From NCBI RefSeq assembly GCF_965216415.1, contig NZ_CBDCFU010000002.1: a stretch of 64,000 bases of DNA. The stretch is one strand, 5' to 3'. This document shows, in pieces, positions 51,108 through 59,955 of this stretch. How positions within the stretch are numbered: position 1 is the first letter of the stretch; every line of letters starts with the position of its first letter. The position numbers were made by a program, and so were the translations under genes. The notes beneath the pieces are model-generated. The model worked only from the letters and a program-made list of their open reading frames with translations. It was not told the DNA's origin and made no database searches. The stretch is from Marivita sp003149565. GTDB lineage: Bacteria > Pseudomonadota > Alphaproteobacteria > Rhodobacterales > Rhodobacteraceae.

Positions 51108-52114
51108 AGCGATTTCCCCCGGAAAAGACCGGTCGGTCGGAACAGCAGCACGATCACAAGGATCACGAAACTGACCGCAAATTTGTATTCGGTGCTCAGA
51201 ATCTGCACGAGGCCATCCGGCTCAAGGGCAGGGGGCAGCATATAGCCCAGCACCTTTTTCCACGCATAGGTGATCCCCACCTCGGAAAACGCGATCACAA
51301 ACCCACCCGCGATCGCGCCCAGAGGGTTGCCTAGGCCCCCGACGATGGCCGCAGCAAAGATTGGCAGCAGAAGCTGGAAATATGTGAAGGCCTTGAACGA
51401 CTTGTCCAAGCCGTAAAGCACCCCCGCCACGGTCGCCAGTGACGCCACGATCAGCCATGTCACCAGCACCACACGTTCCGGGTTGATACCCGACAACAGC
51501 GCCAGGTCTTCGTTGTCCGAAAACGCCCGCATGGATTTGCCGGTGCGCGTCTTGTTCAGAAACCAGAACAGCGCAGCAACCACCACAATCGCGGTGATGA
51601 CTGTGATCACCTGCGTTGTGCGTAGTGCCAAGCCTTCGGCCAATCCGGTCACTTCTTTAAACTCCCGCGCCGAAATGACAAACCGTTCGCCATCGGAAAA
51701 GCGGTGGTCATCCGGCCCGATGATGATGCGCGTGAGGCCATTGTAAATGAACATCACACCCATCGACACGATCACGAGAATGACTGGCTTGGCCTTCTGC
51801 GCGCGGTAGAACTTGTAAACATATTTGTCCGTCAGCAGCACCAGCGCCGTCGCCCCGAGGATACCCACCGGAATCGCCAGCAACGCTGTTGGCAACGGCC
51901 CAAGGCTCACCCCCATGCCCTGCAAACCCCAGGTGGCCAGAACCGCCACCATCGTGCCCACCGCCATCGTGTCGCCATGGGCAAAGTTCGAAAACCGCAG
52001 GATGCCGTAGATCAGCGTCACGCCCAGTGCGCCCAGCGCCAGCTGGCTGCCATAGGCAATCGCCGGAATCAGCACGAAGTTGGCAAGTGCCACAAAACCG
52101 TTCAACAGGTCCAT
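51104..52114 (-). CDS. livH: branched-chain amino acid-type ABC permease LivH (336 aa)
   Basis: Second HAAT permease. It has about eight spans, the LivH signature LIYGILRFSNFAHGDTMAVG near the N-terminus, and the coupling loop region KSMRAFSDNEDLALLSGINP. Four-base overlap with livM. A Rhodobacteraceae-type ATATTT-containing intergenic repeat (52120-52190) separates it from livF. Confidence 0.88.
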   Translation of the reverse strand: MDLLNGFVALANFVLIPAIAYGSQLALGALGVTLIYGILRFSNFAHGDTMAVGTMVAVLATWGLQGMGVSLGPLPTALLAIPVGILGATALVLLTDKYVYKFYRAQKAKPVILVIVSMGVMFIYNGLTRIIIGPDDHRFSDGERFVISAREFKEVTGLAEGLALRTTQVITVITAIVVVAALFWFLNKTRTGKSMRAFSDNEDLALLSGINPERVVLVTWLIVASLATVAGVLYGLDKSFKAFTYFQLLLPIFAAAIVGGLGNPLGAIAGGFVIAFSEVGITYAWKKVLGYMLPPALEPDGLVQILSTEYKFAVSFVILVIVLLFRPTGLFRGKSL

Positions 52115-52119
52115 GTCGG

Positions 52120-52190
52120 GAACCCTCCGCTGCGGACGGGACGCAGCCCCATCTTCTTCTTTTCAAAAATATGCAAATTCCACATCTCGG
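52120..52190. repeat. degenerate intergenic repeat between livF and livH
   Basis: CTTCTTCTTTTCAAAAATATGC next to a CCGCTGCGG hairpin is the reverse-strand relative of the repeat at 3124-3217. No gene is seen in the 88-base gap. Confidence 0.4.
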
Positions 52191-52202
52191 CTCGTGCTCC
52201 CC

Positions 52203-53033
52203 TCAGCCGCCCAGGAACGACCGGCGGACCTCCGGGTCGGCGAGCAAATCCTTGCCGCTCCCCGAATAGCCGTTCGCGCCCTGCACAAGCACATAGCCCT
52301 TGTCCGCGATCTCCAGCGCCTGCCGCGCGTTCTGTTCCACCATCAGGATCGAAATGCCCGTGCGCGCCACTTCTATGATCCGGTCAAACAGCTCGTCCAT
52401 GACGATCGGCGACACGCCCGCCGTTGGCTCATCCAGCATCAGCACCTTGGGCTGGGTCATCACAGCACGGCCTACAGCCACCTGCTGCCGCTGACCACCG
52501 GACAGTTCACCCGCTGGCTGACGCCGCTTGTCGCGCAGGATCGGGAACAGCTCATACACCTGCTCCATCGTGCTGCGGTAATCATCCTCGCGGATGAAGG
52601 CACCCATCTCGAGGTTCTCCTCCACCGTCATCGACGTAAATATGTTCGAGGTCTGCGGAACGAACCCCATCCCGTAGCGCACCCGCGCCTGTGGTGTCAG
52701 TTGGGTGATGTCCTCGCCATCCAGCAGCACACGGCCTTCGCGCAGGTCCAGCATGCCGAACACGGCTTTCATCGCGGTTGATTTTCCAGCACCGTTAGGG
52801 CCGACGATCACAGCGATTTCGCCTTTTTCAACGGCGATGGTGCAGCCGTGCAGAATATTAGGACCGGTTTTGCCATAGCCGCCGGTCATGTTCTCGCCGA
52901 TGAGGAACGGACCGTCACTGCCCGGCATGGCGCGCACTTGCGTGCCCGAGACGGACAGCGTGCCCGCACCGTGCGGGTTGGCGATCGACGCGTCCTTGTT
53001 CCCACGGTCGTCCTGGTAGGGGTTGCCACTCAT
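52203..53033 (-). CDS. livF: HAAT ABC transporter ATP-binding protein LivF (276 aa)
   Basis: ATPase subunit. Walker A GPNGAGKST, signature ELSGGQRQQVAVGRA, Walker B LMLDEPTAG and the switch His region (MVEQNARQAL) are complete. A roughly 45-residue N-terminal extension (hydrophilic, DDRGNKDASIANPHG) precedes the ABC core, whereas LivF is usually about 235 aa. An internal start is possible, but the ATG at 53033 overlaps the livG stop by four bases and so looks genuine. Confidence 0.9.
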   Translation of the reverse strand: MSGNPYQDDRGNKDASIANPHGAGTLSVSGTQVRAMPGSDGPFLIGENMTGGYGKTGPNILHGCTIAVEKGEIAVIVGPNGAGKSTAMKAVFGMLDLREGRVLLDGEDITQLTPQARVRYGMGFVPQTSNIFTSMTVEENLEMGAFIREDDYRSTMEQVYELFPILRDKRRQPAGELSGGQRQQVAVGRAVMTQPKVLMLDEPTAGVSPIVMDELFDRIIEVARTGISILMVEQNARQALEIADKGYVLVQGANGYSGSGKDLLADPEVRRSFLGG

Positions 53034-53809
53034 CCAACCGCATCCTTGTTCTTCAGACCCGTGCCCAGATAGGCCTCGATCACGCGCTCGTCGGCCTTGA
53101 TCTCGTCGATTGTGCCTTTCGCCAGCACCTTGCCCTCGGCCATGACGATCACCGGATCACAGAGCCGTCCGATGAAATCCATGTCATGTTCGATCATGCA
53201 GAACGTGTAGCCGCGTTCCTTGTTCAAACGAATGATCGCGTCACCGATTGTGTTGAGCAGTGTACGGTTCACGCCCGCGCCGACCTCGTCAAGGAATACG
53301 ATGCGCGCATCGACCATCATGGTGCGGCCCAGTTCCAACAGCTTTTTCTGACCACCCGAGACCTGACCCGCCTTGTGGTCCGCCAGATGTTCGATAGTCA
53401 GGAATTCCAGCACTTCGTCTGCCTTGGCCCGCAGCGCGCGTTCTTCGTCGGCGATGCGTTTTCGACCGAACCATGTGTTCCACAGCGTCTCGCCAGTCTG
53501 TCCACCCGGCACCATCATCAGGTTCTCGCGGCAGGACATGGAGCTGAACTCGTGCGCGATCTGGAACGTGCGTAACAGGCCCTTGTGAAAAAGTGTGTGG
53601 GGCGGCAGGCCAGTGATGTCTTCGCCCGCCATCAGAACCTGTCCCGATGTTGGTGCAAGAACGCCCGCTACCACGTTGAAAAGCGTTGTCTTTCCAGCGC
53701 CATTCGGGCCGACAAGCCCCGTGATGGACCCGGTCTCAATCTCGAGAGTGGCGCCATCAACCGCGCGAAAACCGCCGAAATGGCGGTGAAGGTTTTTCAC
53801 CTCGATCAT
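53030..53809 (-). CDS. livG: HAAT ABC transporter ATP-binding protein LivG (259 aa)
   Basis: ATPase subunit. Walker A GPNGAGKTT, the LivG insert with KGLLRTFQIAHEF, signature VSGGQKKLLELGR, Walker B IVFLDEVGAGVN and switch His FCMIEHDMDFI are intact. Walker B carries EVGAG rather than the more usual EPAAG. Normal length. It follows livK by 98 bases, which contain a hairpin, and overlaps livF. Confidence 0.92.
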   Translation of the reverse strand: MIEVKNLHRHFGGFRAVDGATLEIETGSITGLVGPNGAGKTTLFNVVAGVLAPTSGQVLMAGEDITGLPPHTLFHKGLLRTFQIAHEFSSMSCRENLMMVPGGQTGETLWNTWFGRKRIADEERALRAKADEVLEFLTIEHLADHKAGQVSGGQKKLLELGRTMMVDARIVFLDEVGAGVNRTLLNTIGDAIIRLNKERGYTFCMIEHDMDFIGRLCDPVIVMAEGKVLAKGTIDEIKADERVIEAYLGTGLKNKDAVG

Positions 53810-53858
53810 CGTCTATCCCTGTGGCGGTGTTGTCCGGTCCGCCTTTTTTATAGTGAAA

Positions 53859-53882
53859 CGGCGCGAGACAATGCCCGCGCCG
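53859..53882 (-). terminator. hairpin between livK and livG (possible attenuator)
   Basis: CGGCGCG and CGCGCCG pair perfectly across a 10-base loop, 25 bases beyond the livK stop on its strand, with only a short A/T-rich follow-up. A partial terminator here would raise the binding protein over the membrane parts, a common arrangement; the effect is inferred. Confidence 0.5.
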
Positions 53883-53907
53883 CTTGGTGTCAGATGCTTT
53901 ACGCGGC

Positions 53908-55104
53908 TTAGCGGTAGCCGACAACCTTCAGTTCGCCGTCTTCTACGGTGAACTCGGCATAGGAACCAGCGGCTTCACCAGGCTCAACCAGTTCCACGCC
54001 CGTTGCGCCCTGATAGTCGACGTCGCCGCCGCCCGCGATGATGTCGAGCGCTTTGCCCAGTTCACCCGGCAGGATCGGCTCGCCCGGCGCGTTGGCCACG
54101 TGGAAAACATGCGACTGGTAGTCAGCCGGTTCTTTCGAGCCGGCGGCTGCCATTGCCAGCAGCATAAGCGCCGCTGCGTCATAGGACTCACCCGCGTACA
54201 CCGAGGTGCCGTCGATGCCCGCGGCGGTTGCCATTTCAGCGAACATCGCACCGCCTTCGTTGTCAGAGCCCGGCGCTGTGCCGATCATGCCGGCGATATC
54301 GTCGCCAAAACGTTCGACCAGAGAGTCGCCGATCATGCCGTCACCCATGGCAAACATGTCGAACGCCCCCGTGTCGAGCGCGCCCTGAATGACGCCTGCG
54401 CCACCCTGATCGACATAGCCCAGCACGACCAGCGCATCGCCACCAGCCGAAGCCAGTGCGCCGACTTCTGCGGAATAGTCTGCCTTGCCGTCTTCATGCG
54501 GCGCGGACAGGGTCACGGAACCACCGGCGGCTTCGTACGCGGCCTGGAACGCATCGGCAAAACCCTTGCCGTAGTCATTGTTGGTGTAGGTCACGGCGGC
54601 GCTGGTGATGCCTTTTTCGATCATGATGTTCGCCAGAACTTCACCCTGACGCGCATCGGAAGGCGCGGTGCGGAAGAAGAGGCCATTGTCCTCGGCAGCC
54701 GACAGGGCGGGCGAGGTGGCGGACGGCGAAATCATCACCATGCCATTCGGCACGGACACGTTCGCCAGAACAGCGCCGGTCACGCCAGAGCAATCCGGGC
54801 CCATCATCGCGCTGATGCCGTCCGAGGTGATCAGACGCTCTGCGGCAGCGGTCGCTGCAGCACTGTCAACACAGGTCGAGTCTGCGCGGACGGATGAGAC
54901 GGTCGCGCCGCCCAGCAGCTTGCCGCTCTCGGACACTTCGTTGATCGCCATCTCTGCACCAGCCGCCATCGCAGGCGTCAGGGATTCAATCGGGCCGGTG
55001 AAGCCCAGAATGATGCCCATTTTAATCTCGTCGGAATGGCTGCCTGCAAAAGCAGTGCCCGTCATCAATGCGGCAGCCGCTGTGGCTGTCAGAAACTTTT
55101 TCAT
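53908..55104 (-). CDS. livK: HAAT ABC transporter substrate-binding protein (398 aa)
   Basis: Periplasmic receptor of the Leu/Ile/Val-binding type (peripla_BP_6). A Sec signal MKKFLTATAAAALMTGTAFA, cleaved at AFA, precedes IKMGIILGFTGPIESLTPAM, typical of the first lobe. Segments such as MMGPDCSGVTGAVL and TYTNNDYGKGFADAFQ follow. The start at 55104 is chosen by the signal peptide. The ligand may be a branched-chain amino acid, but this family also takes amides, urea and aromatic acids. Gene order livK-G-F-H-M gives a complete transporter. Confidence 0.88.
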   Translation of the reverse strand: MKKFLTATAAAALMTGTAFAGSHSDEIKMGIILGFTGPIESLTPAMAAGAEMAINEVSESGKLLGGATVSSVRADSTCVDSAAATAAAERLITSDGISAMMGPDCSGVTGAVLANVSVPNGMVMISPSATSPALSAAEDNGLFFRTAPSDARQGEVLANIMIEKGITSAAVTYTNNDYGKGFADAFQAAYEAAGGSVTLSAPHEDGKADYSAEVGALASAGGDALVVLGYVDQGGAGVIQGALDTGAFDMFAMGDGMIGDSLVERFGDDIAGMIGTAPGSDNEGGAMFAEMATAAGIDGTSVYAGESYDAAALMLLAMAAAGSKEPADYQSHVFHVANAPGEPILPGELGKALDIIAGGGDVDYQGATGVELVEPGEAAGSYAEFTVEDGELKVVGYR

Positions 55105-55352
55105 AATGTCACTCCCATGTTGGAACATCGCTGTGTTCTCACCGTCACGATATTCAGATGGCCGCGAAAAGAAAAGACCCCTCAGCTTTGCGTCGACCAC
55201 GTACGATTTGTTTGTTTTCAGAGGCTTGGTGGCGATCTTTGCGCTACTGCGGATCTTTTTCAGCCGCGTCGGGCAGCATCACGACTTTGTAAGCGCGGTT
55301 GCCGCAAGGGCAGCGTCACCCATAATCTACAGAGGCCGAAGCCAATGGAGAT

Positions 55353-56486
55353 ATGCCGATGTCTGTCCTGCGCCGCCTGACCCTGTCGCTTTCGCTGATG
55401 GTCTCCTGGGCAACACTGTCCCCGGTGGCGGCGCAGGTCACATCGGAAACGATCGAGACCAGTGCCGGTGCCATGCAGGTGTCGGCCGTAGTGACCGGGT
55501 TGGATGAGCCGTGGGGTTTCGGTTTTTTACCAGATGGTAAAATCGTCATTACAGAACGAGACGGCCGCGTCTTGCTGGTGACACCTGGCGAGGGTTCGAA
55601 AGTCGTGCAATCCCCTCCAGATGTTTATACCGACGGGCAGGGCGGATTGCTGGATGTGCTTGTCCCGCGCGATTTCGCACAGAGCCGAACGCTCTTTTTC
55701 TCGCACGCAAAACGGCAGGAACGCGGGAGCGGGACAGCGGTCACCAAGGCCGTCCTGAGCGCAAACGGTATGGCGCTCACCAACCATGAAACGATATTCG
55801 AGATTGCTCCGGGTTCCAGCGGCGGGCGTCATTTCGGATCGCGTCTCGTAGAAGGGCGCGATGGCACCCTGTTTGTCACGGTCGGGGATCGCGGCGACCG
55901 GCCTTCGGCGCAGGACCGGCGTCTGCACAACGGTTCGGTGCTGCGCATCACCAAAACCGGCGCAGTACCGGACGACAATCCATTTGCAAACACAGACGGC
56001 GTGCAACCCGAGATCTGGTCTTATGGACACCGCAACCCCCAAGGCGCCGCGCTGGATGGCAGCGGACAGCTTTGGATCACCGAACATGGTGCACGCGGCG
56101 GGGACGAGGTAAACCGCATCGAGAAAGGCGTTAATTACGGTTGGCCCGTGATCGCCTATGGTCGGCACTATTCCGGCCGCAGTATTGGCGAAGGCACCGC
56201 AAAGCCGGGCATGGCGCAACCGGAAACCTATTGGGACCCATCAATCGCGCCGTCTGGGTTGGCCTTTTATATCAACGGACCGATTCCAGCATGGAATAAC
56301 GATCTTTTCGCGGGGTCGCTCAAGTTTGATTACATCGCCCGTCTGTCCGGGGAACCACTGCGAGAGGTGGAACAAATCAACGGAGAGAGCACGCAGCGCG
56401 TGCGTGACGTGCGGCAAGGCCCGGACGGGGCTATCTGGTTTCTCAGTGTCGGCAATGGTGCTTTGTACAGGCTGTCTCCCGGTTAG
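55353..56486 (+). CDS. PQQ-dependent aldose sugar dehydrogenase, YliI/Asd type (377 aa)
   Basis: Soluble periplasmic six-bladed beta-propeller dehydrogenase (GSDH family) expected to oxidise aldoses with pyrroloquinoline quinone. A signal peptide (RRLTLSLSLMVSWATLSPVA, cleaved near AAQ) precedes the propeller. Family motifs are LDEPWGFGFLPDG, GGRHFGSRL, WSYGHRNPQGAAL, EHGARGGDEVNRIEKGVNYGWP and VRDVRQGPDGAIWFLS. ATG at 55353 has TGGAG before it; an ATG two codons later is possible. PQQ synthesis genes are not in the window. Confidence 0.88.
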   Translation: MPMSVLRRLTLSLSLMVSWATLSPVAAQVTSETIETSAGAMQVSAVVTGLDEPWGFGFLPDGKIVITERDGRVLLVTPGEGSKVVQSPPDVYTDGQGGLLDVLVPRDFAQSRTLFFSHAKRQERGSGTAVTKAVLSANGMALTNHETIFEIAPGSSGGRHFGSRLVEGRDGTLFVTVGDRGDRPSAQDRRLHNGSVLRITKTGAVPDDNPFANTDGVQPEIWSYGHRNPQGAALDGSGQLWITEHGARGGDEVNRIEKGVNYGWPVIAYGRHYSGRSIGEGTAKPGMAQPETYWDPSIAPSGLAFYINGPIPAWNNDLFAGSLKFDYIARLSGEPLREVEQINGESTQRVRDVRQGPDGAIWFLSVGNGALYRLSPG

Positions 56487-57595
56487 ATCTGCGCACCGCT
56501 GCCCGGCGGTTCCGCTTCGAATGCAAAACGGGCGCGATCATTACCTTCTGGCGTGTAGACCAACGCGCGCGCATTTTTCTTATGGCGCATCGTCAAGCGG
56601 CGGGCCTTGGCACCTTTGGCGAAAGTTCGAGATGGGGCGTAAGACAAAGTGTCAACGGCATCCATTTTAGGTTCCGAAGGTGTTGTTGCAAGCGACCTAA
56701 GCGTCTTCAAAGCCTGCTCGCCAGGATAAAGGCTTTCGCATAGGGCTTTGTTAGCAAATATTATTTCATGTTTTTGAAACATGAAATGATGATAGTCGAC
56801 CGGTGTCATGCGGTCGGATATGGAAATCCCGTCAAGCCCGAGAAGTTGCTTCGCCGGAACAAGGACTTCGGATGTTCCGAACATCCTATTGGCGATTTTT
56901 GACCGCACGAAAACCCGGTGTTGCTGCGACACCAAAAGCGGCTGATCGGGTGTATTGTTACCCAGCGCCCCCTTGCCAATCTTGACCGGTCTCAATTCCG
57001 GACGCGCCATCAGCTGGGACGGGCTGACCGAACGCACACCCGTCCAGACAATCTGTTGCGCTCCGTGGTCCAATGTCTCGACAAGGTCACCAACCCGCAG
57101 GTCTTCAACAGGAACCAATTGTCCATCTGCAGACAGGATCAATGTTCCGTTTGCAAAGCAAACCACGGAGACGTTGTTGTCGGTTGTGGATTGAATGGCC
57201 GAGTCATTGCCCGCAACGGTCTCCAGACTCCCCGTCCGGATTTCGCTGATACTCATATCCCCATAGCTGTCGTTGGGGATGATGAAGTATCGGGTATCTA
57301 CCCCATTAGAGAGCGTCAGAAAGGTCGCTGAAAGATTGGCTTCGCTTTGAGGGTCAAAACTGAGGCTGGTGCCGTCCGTCAGCGTAAAGCGACCGCTGCT
57401 CAAAGGCTCTTGAATCAGGTCAATAGTATAGTCGACGCCGCCAATCGTGACGACGTCACCTTGGTCGAACTCGCCGTCGTCAAGATCGGTCGACACCATG
57501 CCATCCACCACGCCAAGGTAATTTCCTTGGATGGCAGAGTAGGTTGTGTCCGGACTGATGTTGGTGACCTCAATGAGGTCATAGATCGTTGCCAA
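56483..57595 (-). CDS. Hint-domain (Hedgehog/intein-like) protein (370 aa)
   Basis: An acidic N-terminal region (about 1-140, DLDDGEFDQGDVVTIGG) is followed by a Hint_2 domain. It starts at C146 (VVCFANGTLILSADGQ), continues with VPVEDLRVGDLVETLDHG and has the late HRVFVRSKIA and VLVPAKQLL blocks. Such proteins are abundant in Rhodobacteraceae, with unknown function. The Cys that starts the Hint fold could allow autoproteolysis. There is no Sec signal, but the acidic N-terminus suggests secretion by a type I system; this is inferred. It converges on the sugar dehydrogenase with a 4-base overlap. Confidence 0.85.
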   Translation of the reverse strand: MATIYDLIEVTNISPDTTYSAIQGNYLGVVDGMVSTDLDDGEFDQGDVVTIGGVDYTIDLIQEPLSSGRFTLTDGTSLSFDPQSEANLSATFLTLSNGVDTRYFIIPNDSYGDMSISEIRTGSLETVAGNDSAIQSTTDNNVSVVCFANGTLILSADGQLVPVEDLRVGDLVETLDHGAQQIVWTGVRSVSPSQLMARPELRPVKIGKGALGNNTPDQPLLVSQQHRVFVRSKIANRMFGTSEVLVPAKQLLGLDGISISDRMTPVDYHHFMFQKHEIIFANKALCESLYPGEQALKTLRSLATTPSEPKMDAVDTLSYAPSRTFAKGAKARRLTMRHKKNARALVYTPEGNDRARFAFEAEPPGSGAQI

Positions 57596-57745
57596 TGTTG
57601 TGCCTCGTTCGGAACCTGAATTGGAAATGCAGCGAAAGCGTTACTTGCCAAAACTAACGACGAACCGTGTCCGAACTTTAGCGACTCTAAGGCAATTCTG
57701 ACCTATTTGTCTTTCAAATGAGGGGTATAGCGTGCAGTTGGTCGG

Positions 57746-58636
57746 TCAATCGAGAACAATGATTCCGGTGTGCTTTTGCTTGTGCTCCGGCTCGACGTGA
57801 ATGGTCACGCGGCTGTCCGGCTCGGCTTTTTCAATTGCGGCTTCAATGCGGTCACAGATTTCATGCGCATCGAATACGGTCATGTCACCCGGCACGACCA
57901 GGTGAAATTCTACGAAGGTCACACGACCGGCATGCCTGGTGCGCAGGTCATGCGCCTCAACGGCTCCGGAAGCGTGTTCCGAGATCAGGTCGCGGATACG
58001 CGTGAGCGTGTCCTCTGAGACTGCTTCATCCATCAATCCGCTGAGCGATTCTTTGACCACCCGAGAGCCAGACCAAAGGATGTTTACCGCAACAAGTGCA
58101 GCCATGATCGGATCGAACAGCCACCAGCCTGTCAAGATCGCCAGTAAGACGCCGATGGCCACACCCGCCGAGGTGATCACGTCCGTCCAGAGATGTTTGC
58201 CATCGGCAACAAGAGCAGGAGATTTCAGCCGCCGACCTTGTCGTACGAGGACCATCGCCCAAACGGCGTTCAGCACGGTTGCCGCTCCGTTGATCAACAG
58301 GCCCTCAAAAGGTGCAACCAGCGCGCAGGGGGCCATCAGGCCTTCATACGCTTCGCGCAGAATGAAAAGCGCCGCGATAATGATCATCACACCTTCAAGC
58401 ACAGCACTGAAGAACTCGGCCTTGTGGTGTCCAAACGGGTGGTTTGCGTCAGCAGGGCGCTGCGCCACCTGAATTGCGATCAGGGCGGCGAATGCCGTTG
58501 TCAGATTGACGGTGCTTTCAAGTGCATCGGACAGAAACGCGACCGAACCGGTAATCCACCAGGCCAATGCCTTGAGACCAAGCACAACGACGCCCACCAG
58601 CAAGCTTCCAACAGCGAGTTTGAGCGCGGCGGACAT
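57746..58636 (-). CDS. cation diffusion facilitator (CDF) metal exporter (296 aa)
   Basis: Divalent metal efflux protein (Zn/Fe/Mn type). It has six spans, with LSDALESTVNLTTA (the SDALES motif), NHPFGHHKAEFFSA and a WTDVITSAGVAIGV stretch holding the second Asp, then a C-terminal cytosolic domain (about 210-290). The C-terminal domain ends in a His-containing tail (EPEHKQKHTG). Metal choice cannot be fixed from sequence. The gap 57596-57745 shows nothing notable. Confidence 0.9.
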   Translation of the reverse strand: MSAALKLAVGSLLVGVVVLGLKALAWWITGSVAFLSDALESTVNLTTAFAALIAIQVAQRPADANHPFGHHKAEFFSAVLEGVMIIIAALFILREAYEGLMAPCALVAPFEGLLINGAATVLNAVWAMVLVRQGRRLKSPALVADGKHLWTDVITSAGVAIGVLLAILTGWWLFDPIMAALVAVNILWSGSRVVKESLSGLMDEAVSEDTLTRIRDLISEHASGAVEAHDLRTRHAGRVTFVEFHLVVPGDMTVFDAHEICDRIEAAIEKAEPDSRVTIHVEPEHKQKHTGIIVLD

Positions 58637-58780
58637 GGCGTTCCCCTTTTGGATGCGAGCGCTTTAACGGGGGAAAGCTTGTCACTCAAGTCTTTGATTT
58701 TGCGATTGATAATGACTTTCAACTGGCATGCCCAGACCTGCGAGTATGGGTGTCCTGGCGTCGGTGACGAAAAAGCGGTT

Positions 58781-59785
58781 TTAGACCGACAGACGTGAGG
58801 CGTGAGCACCGCGTTCGCGATAGGGCGTGGTCTCATAATGCGCACGGTAGCATTTCGAGAAATGCGACGGCGACGCAAAGCCACAGGCGAGTGCCACGTT
58901 GATGACGCTCATATCCGTCTGCATCAGCAGGTTCCGCGCTTTCTGCAGACGCAGTTCCATGTAGTACCGCTTTGGACTGCGGCTGAGATAGCGGCGGAAC
59001 AGGCGTTCAAGCTGCCGCGTCGACATCCCCACTTGCTGGGCCAGCACCGACGGGCTGATCGGCTCTTCGATGTTTTGCTCCATCATCTGAATGACTTTGG
59101 ACAGCTTTGGATGGCGGACACCGATGCGGGTTGGCACAGAAAGGCGCTGGGTGTCCTGATCGGTGCGGATCGAATTGTAGATAAGCTGATCCGCAACTGC
59201 CCCTGCGAGTTCTTCGCCGTGGTCGTCTGCAATGATCTTGAGCATCAGGTCGACCGAAGCCGTGCCGCCTGCGGTGGTGATGCGGCTGCCATCGACCACG
59301 AAGATCGACTTGGTCAGGTTCACCTCGGGGAATTCTTCGGTAAAGCTGTCCTGATTTTCCCAGTGGATCGTTGCGCGTTTGCCATCAAGCAAACCGGCGG
59401 TCGCAAGGCTGTAGGCGGCGGTGCACAAGCCACCGATGGACAGTCCCCGGCGCGCTTCGCGGCGCAGCCAGTTGATGACGCGCTTGGTCGTTGCCGCCTG
59501 TACGTCAATGCCCCCGCACAACAGGACGACATCATCGCGATTCAGCTCAACCAGATCCGAATCCAGACCAAAGGACACGCCGGCCGAACAAGTGATGGAC
59601 TCTCCGCCTTCACCGATAATCGACCAATCGTAGAGCTTGCGATTTGCCATCCGGTTGGCAATCCGCAGAGATTCCACTGCTGCGGCAAAGCACAGCATTG
59701 TAAACTCGGGAAGCAGAACAAAAACGAACCGGCGTGGCTTTTTGGGAATGTGATCCAGTTCGACGGTTTGGCGTGTCGGTAGCAT
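58781..59785 (-). CDS. GlxA-family AraC-type transcriptional regulator (334 aa)
   Basis: An N-terminal DJ-1/PfpI (GATase1-like) domain (FVFVLLPEFTMLCFAAAVES; GLSIGGLCTAAYSLA with a nucleophile-elbow Cys) is fused to a C-terminal AraC helix-turn-helix pair (SPSVLAQQVGMSTRQLERLF; NVALACGFASPSHFSKCYRA). Relatives control glycine betaine, carnitine or arginine breakdown, but no such genes lie here. It is divergent from the DAHP synthase gene, 170 bases away. Confidence 0.88.
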   Translation of the reverse strand: MLPTRQTVELDHIPKKPRRFVFVLLPEFTMLCFAAAVESLRIANRMANRKLYDWSIIGEGGESITCSAGVSFGLDSDLVELNRDDVVLLCGGIDVQAATTKRVINWLRREARRGLSIGGLCTAAYSLATAGLLDGKRATIHWENQDSFTEEFPEVNLTKSIFVVDGSRITTAGGTASVDLMLKIIADDHGEELAGAVADQLIYNSIRTDQDTQRLSVPTRIGVRHPKLSKVIQMMEQNIEEPISPSVLAQQVGMSTRQLERLFRRYLSRSPKRYYMELRLQKARNLLMQTDMSVINVALACGFASPSHFSKCYRAHYETTPYRERGAHASRLSV

Positions 59786-59955
59786 AGAAAATCGGGCCTT
59801 CTGCTGTGCTCTGCGGCACGTTGCGGGTCACATGGTCAGAACTGACGCGCCGGGTCAAGCGTTCCCGGGCAATTCGTCACTGGTCAGACCGGACCCGTTT
59901 CTGTATAGCAAGCCCGCTAACGCTAACTTACTTGGACCATACCGGAGTAGAGACA

